Assembly: GCF_007050985.1 (NCBI RefSeq)
Contig: NZ_VHSF01000002.1
Location: forward strand, 372,001 to 436,000
Direction: 5' to 3'
DNA length: 64,000 bases
DNA from: Christiangramia sabulilitoris
GTDB taxonomy: Bacteria > Bacteroidota > Bacteroidia > Flavobacteriales > Flavobacteriaceae
Position 1 is the stretch's first letter. Every line of letters starts with the position of its first letter. The position numbers and the translations under genes were made by a program. The notes under the pieces are model-generated. The model saw nothing but the letters and a program-made list of their open reading frames with translations. It made no database searches and was not told where the DNA came from. Positions 24,291 to 32,535 of the stretch are shown here, piece by piece.

Positions 24291-25040
24291 ATGAAAAAAT
24301 TAGCTCTTCTTTTAGTGATATTAATAAGCGTAACCGCTTGTTCTGAAAAAGAAAGCAATCTTGTCGTAAACGGGGAAATAAAAGGCCTTAAGAAGGGCAC
24401 CTTATTTCTTCAGAGGATCCAGGATACTATGTTAATAAATGTAGATTCTGTGGTGGTGAACGGCGATCCTACCTTTGCTATGGAAACCTACATTAAGAGC
24501 CCACAGATCATGTATCTGTATCTCGAAAAGGTAGATAATAACAGATATGATGACCGCATAGAGTTTTTTGCAGATGAAGGCCAGGTAACTATCAATACCC
24601 AGCTGGAGAAATTTGAGACCAGCGCTAATATTATTGGCTCTGTAAACCAGGAAAAATTAACGGAATATCGCAAAATGATCAGCAGATTCAATGACCAGAA
24701 TCTGGATTTGATCAAGGAGAGTTTTGAAGCTGAGAAAGCCCGTGATGAAGATAAGCTAATAGAGATCGACAAGAAATACGATAGACTGCTTAGAAGAAAA
24801 TATCTTTATACCGTAAATTTTGCCATCAATAATAAAGAACATGAAATTGCTCCATACCTGGCACTATCTGAAGTTTTTGATGCGAACATTAAATACCTCG
24901 ATACTATCTATTCAGCTCTTGCTCCTAAGGTAAAGAAATCAAAATACGGGGTAGAATTAAAAGAATTTCTAAAGGAAAGAAAGAAGCAGGAAAAGCTTCA
25001 GGAAAAAGTTGAGAAACAGTCCGAGACTAACAATTCATAA
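24291..25040 (+). CDS. DUF4369 domain lipoprotein
   Basis: This 249-residue protein has a lipoprotein signal (LISVTAC, Cys17). The mature part begins with a DUF4369 domain, NLVVNGEIKGLKKGTLFLQRIQDTMLINVDSVVVNGDPTF and on to EFFADEGQVTINTQLEKFETSANIIGSVNQEKL. In the family this domain often stands before a thioredoxin domain in TlpA-like proteins. Here no thioredoxin domain follows, only a long charged helical region to the end (EKQSETNNS). It may be a stand-alone adaptor or sensor. An intrinsic terminator follows. Confidence 0.85.
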   Translation: MKKLALLLVILISVTACSEKESNLVVNGEIKGLKKGTLFLQRIQDTMLINVDSVVVNGDPTFAMETYIKSPQIMYLYLEKVDNNRYDDRIEFFADEGQVTINTQLEKFETSANIIGSVNQEKLTEYRKMISRFNDQNLDLIKESFEAEKARDEDKLIEIDKKYDRLLRRKYLYTVNFAINNKEHEIAPYLALSEVFDANIKYLDTIYSALAPKVKKSKYGVELKEFLKERKKQEKLQEKVEKQSETNNS

Positions 25041-25062
25041 AAAGATTTTACATCTTAATCTG

Positions 25063-25087
25063 AAGGAGCCTAATGGCTCCTTTTTTT
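25063..25087 (+). terminator. Intrinsic terminator of the DUF4369 gene
   Basis: AAGGAGCC/GGCTCCTT stem with a TAAT loop, then a T run. Confidence 0.92.
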
Positions 25088-25230
25088 ATTTCCCAATCTG
25101 GACAAAAAACTAAAATTTGTGAGTATAATCCTGAATCACCAGGTCCCGACACTTGAAATTCATTCAGATCAATTTTCTATATCCCGCTTAAACTGCGCTC
25201 AGGACAGGCTTCTCGTCCCAAAATTAATCC

Positions 25231-25263
25231 AAAAAAAAACCTCTCTAAAAAAGAGAGGTTTTT
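25231..25263 (-). terminator. Distal copy of the tRNA-Thr terminator
   Basis: ACCTCTCT/AGAGAGGT stem with A and T runs on both sides; third of three tandem copies read from the tRNA. Confidence 0.8.
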
Positions 25264-25331
25264 ATCAAGAGCCGATGGAGGGACTCCCTTCGACTTCGCC
25301 CAGGACAGGCTTCTCGTCCCAAGATTAATCC

Positions 25332-25364
25332 AAAAAAAAACCTCTCTGAAAAAGAGAGGTTTTT
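25332..25364 (-). terminator. Middle copy of the tRNA-Thr terminator
   Basis: Same stem as the flanking copies, 101 bases away from each. Confidence 0.82.
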
Positions 25365-25432
25365 ATCAAGAGCCGAGGGAGGGACTCCCTTCGACTTCGC
25401 TCAGGACGGGCTTCTCGTCCCAAAATTAATCC

Positions 25433-25465
25433 AAAAAAAAACCTCTCTGAAAAAGAGAGGTTTTT
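25433..25465 (-). terminator. Terminator of tRNA-Thr(UGU), proximal copy
   Basis: ACCTCTCT/AGAGAGGT stem followed by a long T run, 7 bases beyond the tRNA 3' end. Confidence 0.9.
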
Positions 25466-25471
25466 ATCAAG

Positions 25472-25545
25472 AGCCGATGGAGGGACTCGAACCCACGACC
25501 TGCTGATTACAAATCAGCTGCTCTAGCCAGCTGAGCTACATCGGC
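25472..25545 (-). tRNA. tRNA-Thr (anticodon UGU)
   Basis: A 74-base cloverleaf: acceptor GCCGATG/CATCGGC, D-arm TAGCTCAGCTGGCTAGAGC, anticodon stem GCTGA/TCAGC with loop TTTGTAA (anticodon TGT), and T-arm GTGGGTTCGAGTCCC. CCA is not encoded. It is identical to the tRNA at 47076-47149. Its 5' end is only 6 bases from the stop of the upstream protein gene, so it is probably cut from a shared transcript. Confidence 0.97.
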
Positions 25546-25551
25546 AACTTA

Positions 25552-25818
25552 TTAAAGTGCGTTCAGTTTCCCGATCAAAGCTTTAGCTTTTGTCTCAAGA
25601 TCTGCCTGAACTTCCTTAAAATGTTTTTGTTTATTTTCTACATCACGACGATTGATCTTAGTGATCAATTCATCATACTCTTTGATAGCCTCGTCCACGA
25701 TCGCCTCAGATTTCGCAGGGTCTTCCTTTGGATTGGCCATTTGGTGAATATAGGCAGCATCAATGATGTCTCCCATTACATAATTCACGTCTTTTTTAAG
25801 CAATCTTTTACTCGCCAT
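25552..25818 (-). CDS. Conserved small helical protein of unknown function
   Basis: I start at ATG 25818 (MASKRLLKKDVNYVMGDII); an in-frame ATG two codons upstream is also possible. The 88-residue product is predicted all-helical and charged: DDIIDAAYIHQMANPKEDP-like sequence, then EAIVDEAIKEYDELITKINR and HFKEVQADLETKAKALIGKL. I do not recognise a named domain. tRNA-Thr follows 6 bases after the stop on the same strand, so the two are likely on one transcript. Confidence 0.7.
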   Translation of the reverse strand: MASKRLLKKDVNYVMGDIIDAAYIHQMANPKEDPAKSEAIVDEAIKEYDELITKINRRDVENKQKHFKEVQADLETKAKALIGKLNAL

Positions 25819-25881
25819 TATCATTAAATTTCGGCTGCGAATTTAAACTATTTTTCGAAACGAAAATGGTTTTCTGTACAA

Positions 25882-26334
25882 TTAATTTTGATTTTTTTTC
25901 AAAATCTTTAACGCTTCGGGCATATGCTTATTGGCATTCATATTATTAAATCTATGCAACAGCTTCCCATTTTTGTCAAAAACGAAAGTTTCCCTGCCCG
26001 GTAGCAGACCCAGTAAATTTGGTTTTACTCCAAAAGCCTCCCTGGCCTTCTTATCAGGATCTGAAAGAAAGATATATGGTAAATCATAGCGTTTAGCGAA
26101 TTTAGCATGCGACCTGAAAGAATCACCACTTATCCCGATCACCTCGGCTCCCAGATCCTTAAAATCCTCATACCTATCACGAAAGCTGCATGCTTCTTTA
26201 GTACATCCCGGAGTAAAGTCTTTTGGATAGAAATAAACAACGAAAGATTTTTCACCAACCAGGCTCTTAAAGTCAAAATTTTCACCATCCTGATCCATCA
26301 ATCTCAGATCAGGAACTTTTTCACCTCTTTTCAT
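25882..26334 (-). CDS. bcp: Thioredoxin-dependent peroxiredoxin (BCP type)
   Basis: This 150-residue cytoplasmic peroxiredoxin reduces H2O2 and organic hydroperoxides with thioredoxin as donor. The active-site sequence FYPKDFTPGCTKEACSFRD gives the peroxidatic Cys44 with the PxxxTxxC motif, and Cys49 as the resolving Cys typical of the alpha-type BCP group. The later ISGDSFRSHAKFAKRYDLPYIFLSDPD and RETFVFDKNGKL are family-typical. It is the last gene of idi-queD-bcp; only 2 bases separate it from queD. Confidence 0.95.
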   Translation of the reverse strand: MKRGEKVPDLRLMDQDGENFDFKSLVGEKSFVVYFYPKDFTPGCTKEACSFRDRYEDFKDLGAEVIGISGDSFRSHAKFAKRYDLPYIFLSDPDKKAREAFGVKPNLLGLLPGRETFVFDKNGKLLHRFNNMNANKHMPEALKILKKNQN

Positions 26335-26336
26335 TG

Positions 26337-26747
26337 TTAGTTTCCTTTATAGCTTACAAAATTCCTGGGGGTTTCGTATAAAGTTACTTCGAGATCATTT
26401 TTATCATTTATCCTTTTGCGCAGCTTATTCCATATCACAACGGCAATATTTTCTGCGGTAGGATTCAAGTCATTGAATTCTGGAACTTCCAGGTTCAGAT
26501 TCTTATGATCAAAGGGCTCTTCTACCTCATTATATATAAGATCTTTTAAGATCTTGAGATCCATTACAAAACCGGTTTCAGGATCTGGTTCACCTGTTAC
26601 AGACACAATAAGCTCATAATTATGCCCGTGGTAGTTAGGATTACTGCATTTGCCAAATACTTCTGCATTGCGTTCATCGTTCCAGTCTTTCCTGTACAAT
26701 CGATGTGCTGCATTGAAATGGGCTTTTCTATGAACCGTTATTCTCAT
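26337..26747 (-). CDS. queD: 6-carboxytetrahydropterin synthase (QueD/PTPS family)
   Basis: This 136-residue enzyme converts 7,8-dihydroneopterin triphosphate to a tetrahydropterin, the second step of queuosine synthesis. Zinc ligands are His15 in FNAAHRL and His40/His42 in NYHGHNYEL; the catalytic Cys34 sits in FGKCSNPNYHG. The later DLKILKDLIYNEVEEPFDHKNLN holds the His of the catalytic pair, and PTAENIAVVIW is typical. A role in pterin synthesis rather than queuosine is possible. The start overlaps the end of idi by 4 bases. Confidence 0.93.
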   Translation of the reverse strand: MRITVHRKAHFNAAHRLYRKDWNDERNAEVFGKCSNPNYHGHNYELIVSVTGEPDPETGFVMDLKILKDLIYNEVEEPFDHKNLNLEVPEFNDLNPTAENIAVVIWNKLRKRINDKNDLEVTLYETPRNFVSYKGN

Positions 26748-27262
26748 TGTTCTATATGTGAATAATATTTATCAAAAATAATTTTAAACCATTCAGTATA
26801 AATATGAGGATTCCTTTTCATGTCTTTTTTCAAATCTTCCATATCTACCCACTTCCAGGCTGCAACTTCGTCAGGATTCAGGTCTGGAGTTCCTTCAAAA
26901 TATCCTACAAGGATGTGATCAAATTCATGTTCGGTCAGGCCATTATCAAATGGAGCTTTATAAATAAAAGAAATGGTATCCTTTAGATCTGTGGTAAATC
27001 CCATTTCCTCCTGAAGTCTTCTCTTACCGGCAGCAATATTGGTTTCCCCTTCCCTTTGATGGCTACAGCAGGTATTAGTCCATAGTCCAGGAGAATGATA
27101 TTTAGAAAGTGCTCTTTGCTGAATCATCAGCTCATTTTTATCATTAAAGACAAATACCGAAAATGCACGGTGCAGCAATGCTTTTTCGTGGGCTTCGATC
27201 TTTTCCATCAGCCCTATCTGCTCGTCTTTTTCGTTTACCAGGATTACTTTTTCTTCTGCCAT
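26744..27262 (-). CDS. idi: Isopentenyl-diphosphate delta-isomerase, type 1
   Basis: I start at ATG 27262 (MAEEKVILVNEKDEQIG), not at TTG 27289, giving 172 residues. The enzyme interconverts isopentenyl and dimethylallyl diphosphate for isoprenoid and menaquinone synthesis. The Nudix-like fold is clear: HRAFSVFVFNDKNELMIQQRA, TNTCCSHQREGE with the catalytic Cys and metal-binding His, the helix RRLQEEMGF, and later TEHEFDHILVGYFEG with the catalytic Glu region. It heads the idi-queD-bcp operon and overlaps queD by 4 bases. Confidence 0.95.
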   Translation of the reverse strand: MAEEKVILVNEKDEQIGLMEKIEAHEKALLHRAFSVFVFNDKNELMIQQRALSKYHSPGLWTNTCCSHQREGETNIAAGKRRLQEEMGFTTDLKDTISFIYKAPFDNGLTEHEFDHILVGYFEGTPDLNPDEVAAWKWVDMEDLKKDMKRNPHIYTEWFKIIFDKYYSHIEQ

Positions 27263-27278
27263 TTCTTGGATTGAAGTC

Positions 27279-27311
27279 CAAATGTACAAAAACGGGCATT
27301 TGTATCACAAA
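27279..27311 (-). promoter_or_regulatory. Candidate promoter of idi-queD-bcp
   Basis: On the minus strand, a TTTG at 27308-27311 and TACATTTG at 27279-27286 are spaced by 21 bases, close to the Bacteroidota sigma-A pattern. The -7 element ends 16 bases before the idi start. Confidence 0.5.
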
Positions 27312-27330
27312 GAAGCTGATTAAGCAAATC

Positions 27331-28941
27331 CTAAAGTTTCAGGTTTCCGGAAAAAATCTCGCAATTTATTGAAAGGATAAATTCTGAACGCCGGTTCTTT
27401 TCATGAGCGTCTTCACTGCAGGGTATACCATTTCGACAATTATTCACCAATTCTGTTTCCCCGTAACCCCTCCCGGATATGCGGTCTTCATCGATCCCCA
27501 GACTTATCAGGTAATCCCTGGTTACCTGGACGCGGTTCATGGATAATTTAATATTATAAAGATCGTCTGCCCTGCTATCTGTATGCGATCTTATATCGAT
27601 TAGAAGCTCAGGATATTCTATCATATAAGCTGCAATCTCATCAAGTTGCTTTGCTGCCTTTGGCTTAATATCTGCTTTATCCAGATCAAAAAGTATTGGA
27701 TCAAGATTCAGCATTTTTGCCAGGTCATCCCCTACTCTGGCCGCAAAAATCCTGTCTCCGGCAGTATTCTGAAATTGAATGATATTTTCTTCTCTTTTAA
27801 CCTCTGTAGCATAGAAACTCCAGTTAAAAAAAGCCCTCATAGCTGCTATATTTTCCGGTTTCTGCCCTGAGAAATCATGGGATGCCTGATACATAACCAG
27901 CCCGTTCTTTTTCTCGCCAAAGCCGTTCCCATAAATGAGAATACTCCCCGGACCATTGGATAGTTCTGGTACGTCGGGCGCGGAAGGATCGATTATTATT
28001 TTTTTAGAACTGCTTCTCCATACATTGGCTTTCTTCGGATAAAAAATTCGCTCAGACCCGTTTATTAAAGCCATATCACTCCTGCCTACATACTGGGCTA
28101 CGGGATCTGAAGGTAAATTATGCTGATAGGGAGGTGTAGCGAACCTATGCTCGTAAAAAGGTATTAAGCCAGTAGTTCTGGCGCCGGCGGCACCTTCAGA
28201 AAGAAAGTTAAGTTGAATAACTTCTGAAATCTTTGCATTCCCTACCGTCCCGTAAAGATTTTCCAGTTGACTGCCGGCATGACAACCTGCCCAGATTGCA
28301 CCCTTAAATTTTCGATTCCAGTAATAAAGGTTTTTATGGGTATCAAATTTAGGTTCAGCATGAGGCATGACAAAAATATCATCACAAACACCAAGCTCTT
28401 CAGGAGTTTTCCAGTTTTTGGAAGAATTGCCACCATATGCTGAAGCTGGTATAGCGGCCAGTTTAAAATAGGCCAGAGCAATGATCCCGTTTTGTTTGTC
28501 CAGTGTCCATTTAGGGGCAACAGATAAATCTGTGAATACAGGAAGAGCCATATCCTCTGGCAAATATCTTCCTGCAATACCCTTATCCTTCCAGTGTTCA
28601 ATTCTTTTTTTTATCTCCCCGGTTATATATGAAACCGGGATCACAAAAGAACCAGACCGGAAATTCTCTCCCTCAATGCTAAAATCAACTCCATCTTTTT
28701 GCTTGTCTGGCGCTATCACCCATTTAATTACCACAGGATACTCACTTAAAAGCTCATATATGAAACCGTAAGGTCTTAAAGCATTTGCAGGTGTTTGAGG
28801 AGTGATTCCCAAATTAACTGCATAGGAATTTTTAGCTAGGACTTCATTCTGATATTGGGAAAATAAAGGAGAGCTGAAAATAATATTAACAGCCAGGAAA
28901 AAGATCAACAACCTTAGTTTTTGTAGAGCAAAAACCATCAT
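27331..28941 (-). CDS. Secreted protein with C-terminal OmpA peptidoglycan-binding domain
   Basis: I start at ATG 28941 (MMVFALQKL), since the longer frame uses TTG; this gives 536 residues with a signal peptide. The C-terminal 120 residues are an OmpA-like domain: PILFDLDKADIKPKAAKQLDEI, IDIRSHTDSRADDLYNIKLSMNRV, ISGRGYGE and EKNRRSEF, which should hold the protein to peptidoglycan. The first 400 residues are a large module that I do not recognise by name, with YGFIYELLSEYPVVIKWVI, GENFRSGSFVIPVSYI, CDDIFVMPHAEPKFDTH and GAIWAGCHAGSQLENLYG. These read like an alpha/beta core with a conserved Cys-His. The gene stands alone, divergent from prfC. Confidence 0.8.
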   Translation of the reverse strand: MMVFALQKLRLLIFFLAVNIIFSSPLFSQYQNEVLAKNSYAVNLGITPQTPANALRPYGFIYELLSEYPVVIKWVIAPDKQKDGVDFSIEGENFRSGSFVIPVSYITGEIKKRIEHWKDKGIAGRYLPEDMALPVFTDLSVAPKWTLDKQNGIIALAYFKLAAIPASAYGGNSSKNWKTPEELGVCDDIFVMPHAEPKFDTHKNLYYWNRKFKGAIWAGCHAGSQLENLYGTVGNAKISEVIQLNFLSEGAAGARTTGLIPFYEHRFATPPYQHNLPSDPVAQYVGRSDMALINGSERIFYPKKANVWRSSSKKIIIDPSAPDVPELSNGPGSILIYGNGFGEKKNGLVMYQASHDFSGQKPENIAAMRAFFNWSFYATEVKREENIIQFQNTAGDRIFAARVGDDLAKMLNLDPILFDLDKADIKPKAAKQLDEIAAYMIEYPELLIDIRSHTDSRADDLYNIKLSMNRVQVTRDYLISLGIDEDRISGRGYGETELVNNCRNGIPCSEDAHEKNRRSEFILSINCEIFSGNLKL

Positions 28942-29074
28942 TTCGCACTTGATATTTAGCAAATATCCACCAAAAACCCCGTAAACCCAAATATCGAAAG
29001 TTTAACAAGCTCTTTAGCACCCAAATTCCTGGAAATGGCAGCGAAGTAAAAAAGGAATTTCGTGAAAATAATAG

Positions 29075-29082
29075 TATTTTTG
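29075..29082 (+). promoter_or_regulatory. Candidate -7 element of prfC
   Basis: TATTTTTG matches TAnnTTTG and lies 20 bases before the prfC start; no clean -33 element is visible. Confidence 0.45.
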
Positions 29083-29102
29083 CCGCTCCAATATCAGCAG
29101 GT

Positions 29103-30692
29103 ATGAAGCATTATCAGAAAGAGATAAACAAAAGAAGGACATTTGGGATCATTTCTCACCCCGATGCCGGTAAAACCACGTTAACAGAGAAGCTTTTGCT
29201 TTTTGGTGGTGCTATCCAGGAAGCCGGAGCGGTGAAATCTAACAAGATAAAGAAAGGTGCTACCAGTGACTTTATGGAAATTGAGCGGCAGAGAGGGATC
29301 TCGGTTGCTACTTCTGTGCTTGCTTTTGAATACCGTGATATTAAGATAAATATCCTGGATACTCCTGGTCATAAGGATTTCGCTGAAGATACTTTCAGAA
29401 CCCTCACTGCAGTAGATAGCGTGATCGTAGTGATCGATGTTGCCAAGGGTGTGGAGGAACAAACTGAAAAGCTGGTGGAAGTTTGTAGAATGCGAAACAT
29501 TCCTATGATCGTTTTCATCAACAAACTTGACCGTGAAGGAAAAGATGCCTTTGAATTACTGGATGAGATCGAGCAAAAATTAAACCTGACGGTGACCCCA
29601 TTAAGCTTCCCTATAGGAATGGGATATGATTTTAAGGGTATTTATAACATCTGGGAGAAGAACGTAAACTTATTTACCGGTGATCCCAGGAAAGATATTG
29701 AAGAAACCGTTGAGATTAGTGATCTGCAATCTGAGGATTTAGATAACCTTATTGGAAATTCAGCTGCAAATACCTTGAGAGAGGAATTGGAACTGGCCCA
29801 GGGTGTTTATCCTGAATTTGACCGTAACGCATATCTTGAAGGAAGATTGCAACCGGTATTTTTTGGATCTGCCCTGAATAATTTTGGAGTAAGGGAACTT
29901 CTGGATTGCTTTATCAAGATCGCCCCGCCACCAAGACCTAAGGAAAGTGATACCCGTCTGGTAAAGCCGGAAGAAAAAGATTTCACAGGTTTTGTATTTA
30001 AGATCCATGCCAATATGGATCCAAAACACAGGGACAGGCTGGCTTTTGTAAAGATAGTTTCAGGAAAATTTGAACGAAACAAGAACTACCTGCATGTAAG
30101 GAACAATAAAAAAATGAAGTTCTCTTCGCCAAACGCATTCTTTGCAGAAAAGAAGGAGATCGTAGATGTTTCATTTCCCGGTGACATTGTAGGACTGCAC
30201 GATACCGGTAATTTTAAGATTGGAGATACCCTTACCGAGGGTGAAAACCTGATGTATAAAGGTGTACCCAGTTTCTCTCCGGAGCATTTTCGATATATTA
30301 ATAATGCAGATCCTATGAAATCCAAACAACTGGAAAAAGGGATAGATCAGTTGATGGATGAAGGGGTTGCGCAATTATTTACCCTGGATATGAACGGAAG
30401 AAAAATTATAGGTACCGTGGGTGCGCTTCAGTTTGAGGTGATCCAATACCGTTTGGAACACGAATATGGTGCAAAATGTACTTATGAAAACCTGAATGTT
30501 CATAAAGCAACCTGGATTGAAGCTGAAGATGAAAAGAGTGAGGAGTTCAGGGAATTTAAAAGGGTAAAATCCAAATACCTGGCGAAAGATAAATCCGGGC
30601 AATTGGTTTTCCTGGCAGATTCTCAATTCTCTTTACAAATGACGCAGCAGAAATATCCAAAAATCAAATTCCATTTTACTTCAGAATTTTAA
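29103..30692 (+). CDS. prfC: Peptide chain release factor 3
   Basis: This 529-residue GTPase recycles release factors 1 and 2 from the ribosome after termination. G-domain motifs are in place: G1 SHPDAGKTTLTE, the switch region EIERQRGISVATSV, G3 LDTPGHKDF, G4 FINKLDREG. Domain II begins about 300 (FTGFVFKIHANMDPKHRDR) and the C-terminal region has GTVGALQFEVIQYRLEHEYG, which separates RF3 from EF-G. Length is normal. A 156-bp repeat array follows instead of a clear terminator. Confidence 0.97.
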   Translation: MKHYQKEINKRRTFGIISHPDAGKTTLTEKLLLFGGAIQEAGAVKSNKIKKGATSDFMEIERQRGISVATSVLAFEYRDIKINILDTPGHKDFAEDTFRTLTAVDSVIVVIDVAKGVEEQTEKLVEVCRMRNIPMIVFINKLDREGKDAFELLDEIEQKLNLTVTPLSFPIGMGYDFKGIYNIWEKNVNLFTGDPRKDIEETVEISDLQSEDLDNLIGNSAANTLREELELAQGVYPEFDRNAYLEGRLQPVFFGSALNNFGVRELLDCFIKIAPPPRPKESDTRLVKPEEKDFTGFVFKIHANMDPKHRDRLAFVKIVSGKFERNKNYLHVRNNKKMKFSSPNAFFAEKKEIVDVSFPGDIVGLHDTGNFKIGDTLTEGENLMYKGVPSFSPEHFRYINNADPMKSKQLEKGIDQLMDEGVAQLFTLDMNGRKIIGTVGALQFEVIQYRLEHEYGAKCTYENLNVHKATWIEAEDEKSEEFREFKRVKSKYLAKDKSGQLVFLADSQFSLQMTQQKYPKIKFHFTSEF

Positions 30693-30701
30693 AGGCTCGT
30701 T

Positions 30702-31066
30702 ATCCTGAAATTGCTTGAGGGTTCTATCTGAGATGCTGAAATAAATTCAGCATGACGAATAAAATTAGCACGTCAGCATGAACTAGTTTCAGGGTCTTCA
30801 ATTTGAAATATGGGAACAGGTTCAGCGCGACTAAAAAACATTCCAAATTGAAACGTTAGCCTGAACTGGCTTGAGGGTTCTATCTGAGATGCTGAAATAA
30901 ATTCAGCATGACGAATAAAATTAGAACGTCACCCTGAACTCGTTTCAGGGTCTTCAATTTGAACTGCTGGAACATACTCGGCATGACGAAAGACAGATCT
31001 AAATTAAAACGTAACCCTAAACTGGCTTGAAACTTCTATCTGAGATGCTGAAATAAATTCATAAAC
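30702..31066. repeat. 156-bp direct repeat array (about 2.3 copies)
   Basis: The string TTCTATCTGAGATGCTGAAA recurs at 30722, 30878 and 31034, exactly 156 bases apart each time, and the sequence between copies is also alike (for example TTTCAGGGTCTTCAATTTGAA twice). Within each unit CCTGAA/TTCAGG and ATGCTGAA/TTCAGCAT pieces can fold back. It fills the gap between prfC and the symporter gene. No ORF is supported in it. Confidence 0.88.
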
Positions 31067-31133
31067 TTTAAAAGTCCTTCCTGCAGGATAGATACACCCG
31101 CAAATTTTACTATTTTCGGGACAAAGTTTATCT

Positions 31134-32504
31134 ATGTCCCAAATCGATCAATTCATCGCTGATTTTGCATCAGCAGTCTGGGGAATTCCCCTCGTTATCT
31201 TATTAATTGGAGGTGGAATTTACCTTTTAATTTATTCAAGATTTCTGCCATTCAGGTATTTAGGACATTCTGTAGAGGTTCTTCGTGGAAAGTACAACAA
31301 TCCAAACGACCCCGGAGAGATCAATCATTTCCAGGCGCTTTCAACTGCTTTATCGTCTACTGTGGGGATGGGAAATATCGCAGGAGTGGCTGTAGCTATT
31401 GCGCTTGGCGGACCCGGGGCAATATTCTGGCTATGGGTAAGTGCGGTTGTGGGAATGGCTACTAAATTCTTCACTAATAGTCTTGCGGTGATGTACCGGG
31501 GAAAAGATTCTGAAGGTAAGATTCAGGGTGGAGTGATGTACTTTATTGTTGAAGGACTTGGAAAAAAATGGAAACCTCTGGCTGTTTTCTTTGCTGTCGC
31601 AGGACTGGTGGGAGCATTACCTGTCTTTAATGTAAATCAGCTAACCCAGGCAATAAATTATATTTTGCTTGAACCCAACAATATAGAAACCGGATTTACT
31701 TCCAGCCTAATTATCGGTATAATCCTAACCTTGATTACTACAGTGGTAATTATCGGAGGTCTGGACCGTATTAGTAAAACGGTTTCCAAACTGGTACCCG
31801 CTATGGTGGCTTTATATTTCGTATCGGTACTAATAATCCTGTTCGTAAATTATGATGTGGTATTCCATTATTTCGGCATGATCTTCACCGATGCATTTGC
31901 CGCAAATAATTATAAGGGAGATCCTTTGCTGGGAGGTGTTTTAGGTGGTTTGATCTTATTAGGTATAAGGCGTGGAGCTTTTTCTAATGAGGCCGGTATA
32001 GGGACAGCCACGATGGCTCATGGAGCCAGCAAAACCTCTGAACCAATAAGAGAAGGATTGATCGCCATGCTGGGACCCGCAATCGATACTTTAGTAGTAT
32101 GTACTCTTACGGCAATGGCCATTTTGGTAACCGATGTTTGGCAAACTGAAGATGTAAATGGGGTGAGTTTAACGGCTGCAGCTTTTGACCAGGCTATTCC
32201 TTATGTAGGAAATTATCTTCTGCTAATCTGTATTCTGGCTTTTAGTATCTCTTCCCTCTTTTCTTACTCCTACTACGGAACCAAATGTCTTTCATTTCTA
32301 TTAGGAGCTGAAAATAAAAAGTATTACAACTATGTATATATTCTTAGTATCATCGTTGGGGCCACTACCTCACTAAGTTTTATCCTGAATTTAATTGACG
32401 GATTTTTCGCATTAATGGCAATTCCTACGATGATCTCTACCTTAATTCTTGCGCCGAGGGTAATGAAGGCTGCCAGGATATACTTTGCTAAATATAAAAG
32501 CTAG
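31134..32504 (+). CDS. Sodium:alanine symporter family (AGCS) amino acid carrier
   Basis: This 456-residue inner-membrane protein belongs to the alanine/glycine:cation symporter family and has about eleven helices. Typical sequences are [69 protein letters not shown], and VCTLTAMAILVT. It should import alanine or glycine with Na+. A second AGCS protein, at 52069-54150, has a large extra N-terminal part that this one lacks. Start is ATG 31134. Confidence 0.93.
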   Translation: MSQIDQFIADFASAVWGIPLVILLIGGGIYLLIYSRFLPFRYLGHSVEVLRGKYNNPNDPGEINHFQALSTALSSTVGMGNIAGVAVAIALGGPGAIFWLWVSAVVGMATKFFTNSLAVMYRGKDSEGKIQGGVMYFIVEGLGKKWKPLAVFFAVAGLVGALPVFNVNQLTQAINYILLEPNNIETGFTSSLIIGIILTLITTVVIIGGLDRISKTVSKLVPAMVALYFVSVLIILFVNYDVVFHYFGMIFTDAFAANNYKGDPLLGGVLGGLILLGIRRGAFSNEAGIGTATMAHGASKTSEPIREGLIAMLGPAIDTLVVCTLTAMAILVTDVWQTEDVNGVSLTAAAFDQAIPYVGNYLLLICILAFSISSLFSYSYYGTKCLSFLLGAENKKYYNYVYILSIIVGATTSLSFILNLIDGFFALMAIPTMISTLILAPRVMKAARIYFAKYKS

Positions 32505-32535
32505 TACGGTCGTTGAATTAGAATATTAAAATTAA

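Larger units (their letters stand above)
25201..25480. repeat. 101-bp tandem repeat: tRNA-Thr tail, terminator and palindromic unit
   Basis: Equivalent points recur at 25201, 25302 and 25403, an exact period of 101 bases. Each unit, read on the minus strand, holds the last bases of the tRNA-Thr acceptor/T-stem (copy 2 has one mismatch), an intrinsic terminator, and a GC-rich palindromic unit (CCTTCGACTTCGCTCAGG, then CTTCTCGTCCC). The most distal copy has a decayed palindrome (CTTAAACTGCGCTCAGG). The stretch 25088-25200 before it holds no gene that I can see. Confidence 0.9.

Noticed and set aside
25119-25328. 69-codon ORF before the repeat
   Set aside because: It is made largely of the repeat and terminator sequence, so it is a chance frame.
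25201-25480. CRISPR array
   Set aside because: The repeat is 101 bases long, with no unique spacers, and contains terminator and tRNA pieces; no cas genes lie near it.
30702-31066. CRISPR array or hidden ORF
   Set aside because: Units are 156 bases with no spacer pattern, and open frames in it are short and repeat-derived.
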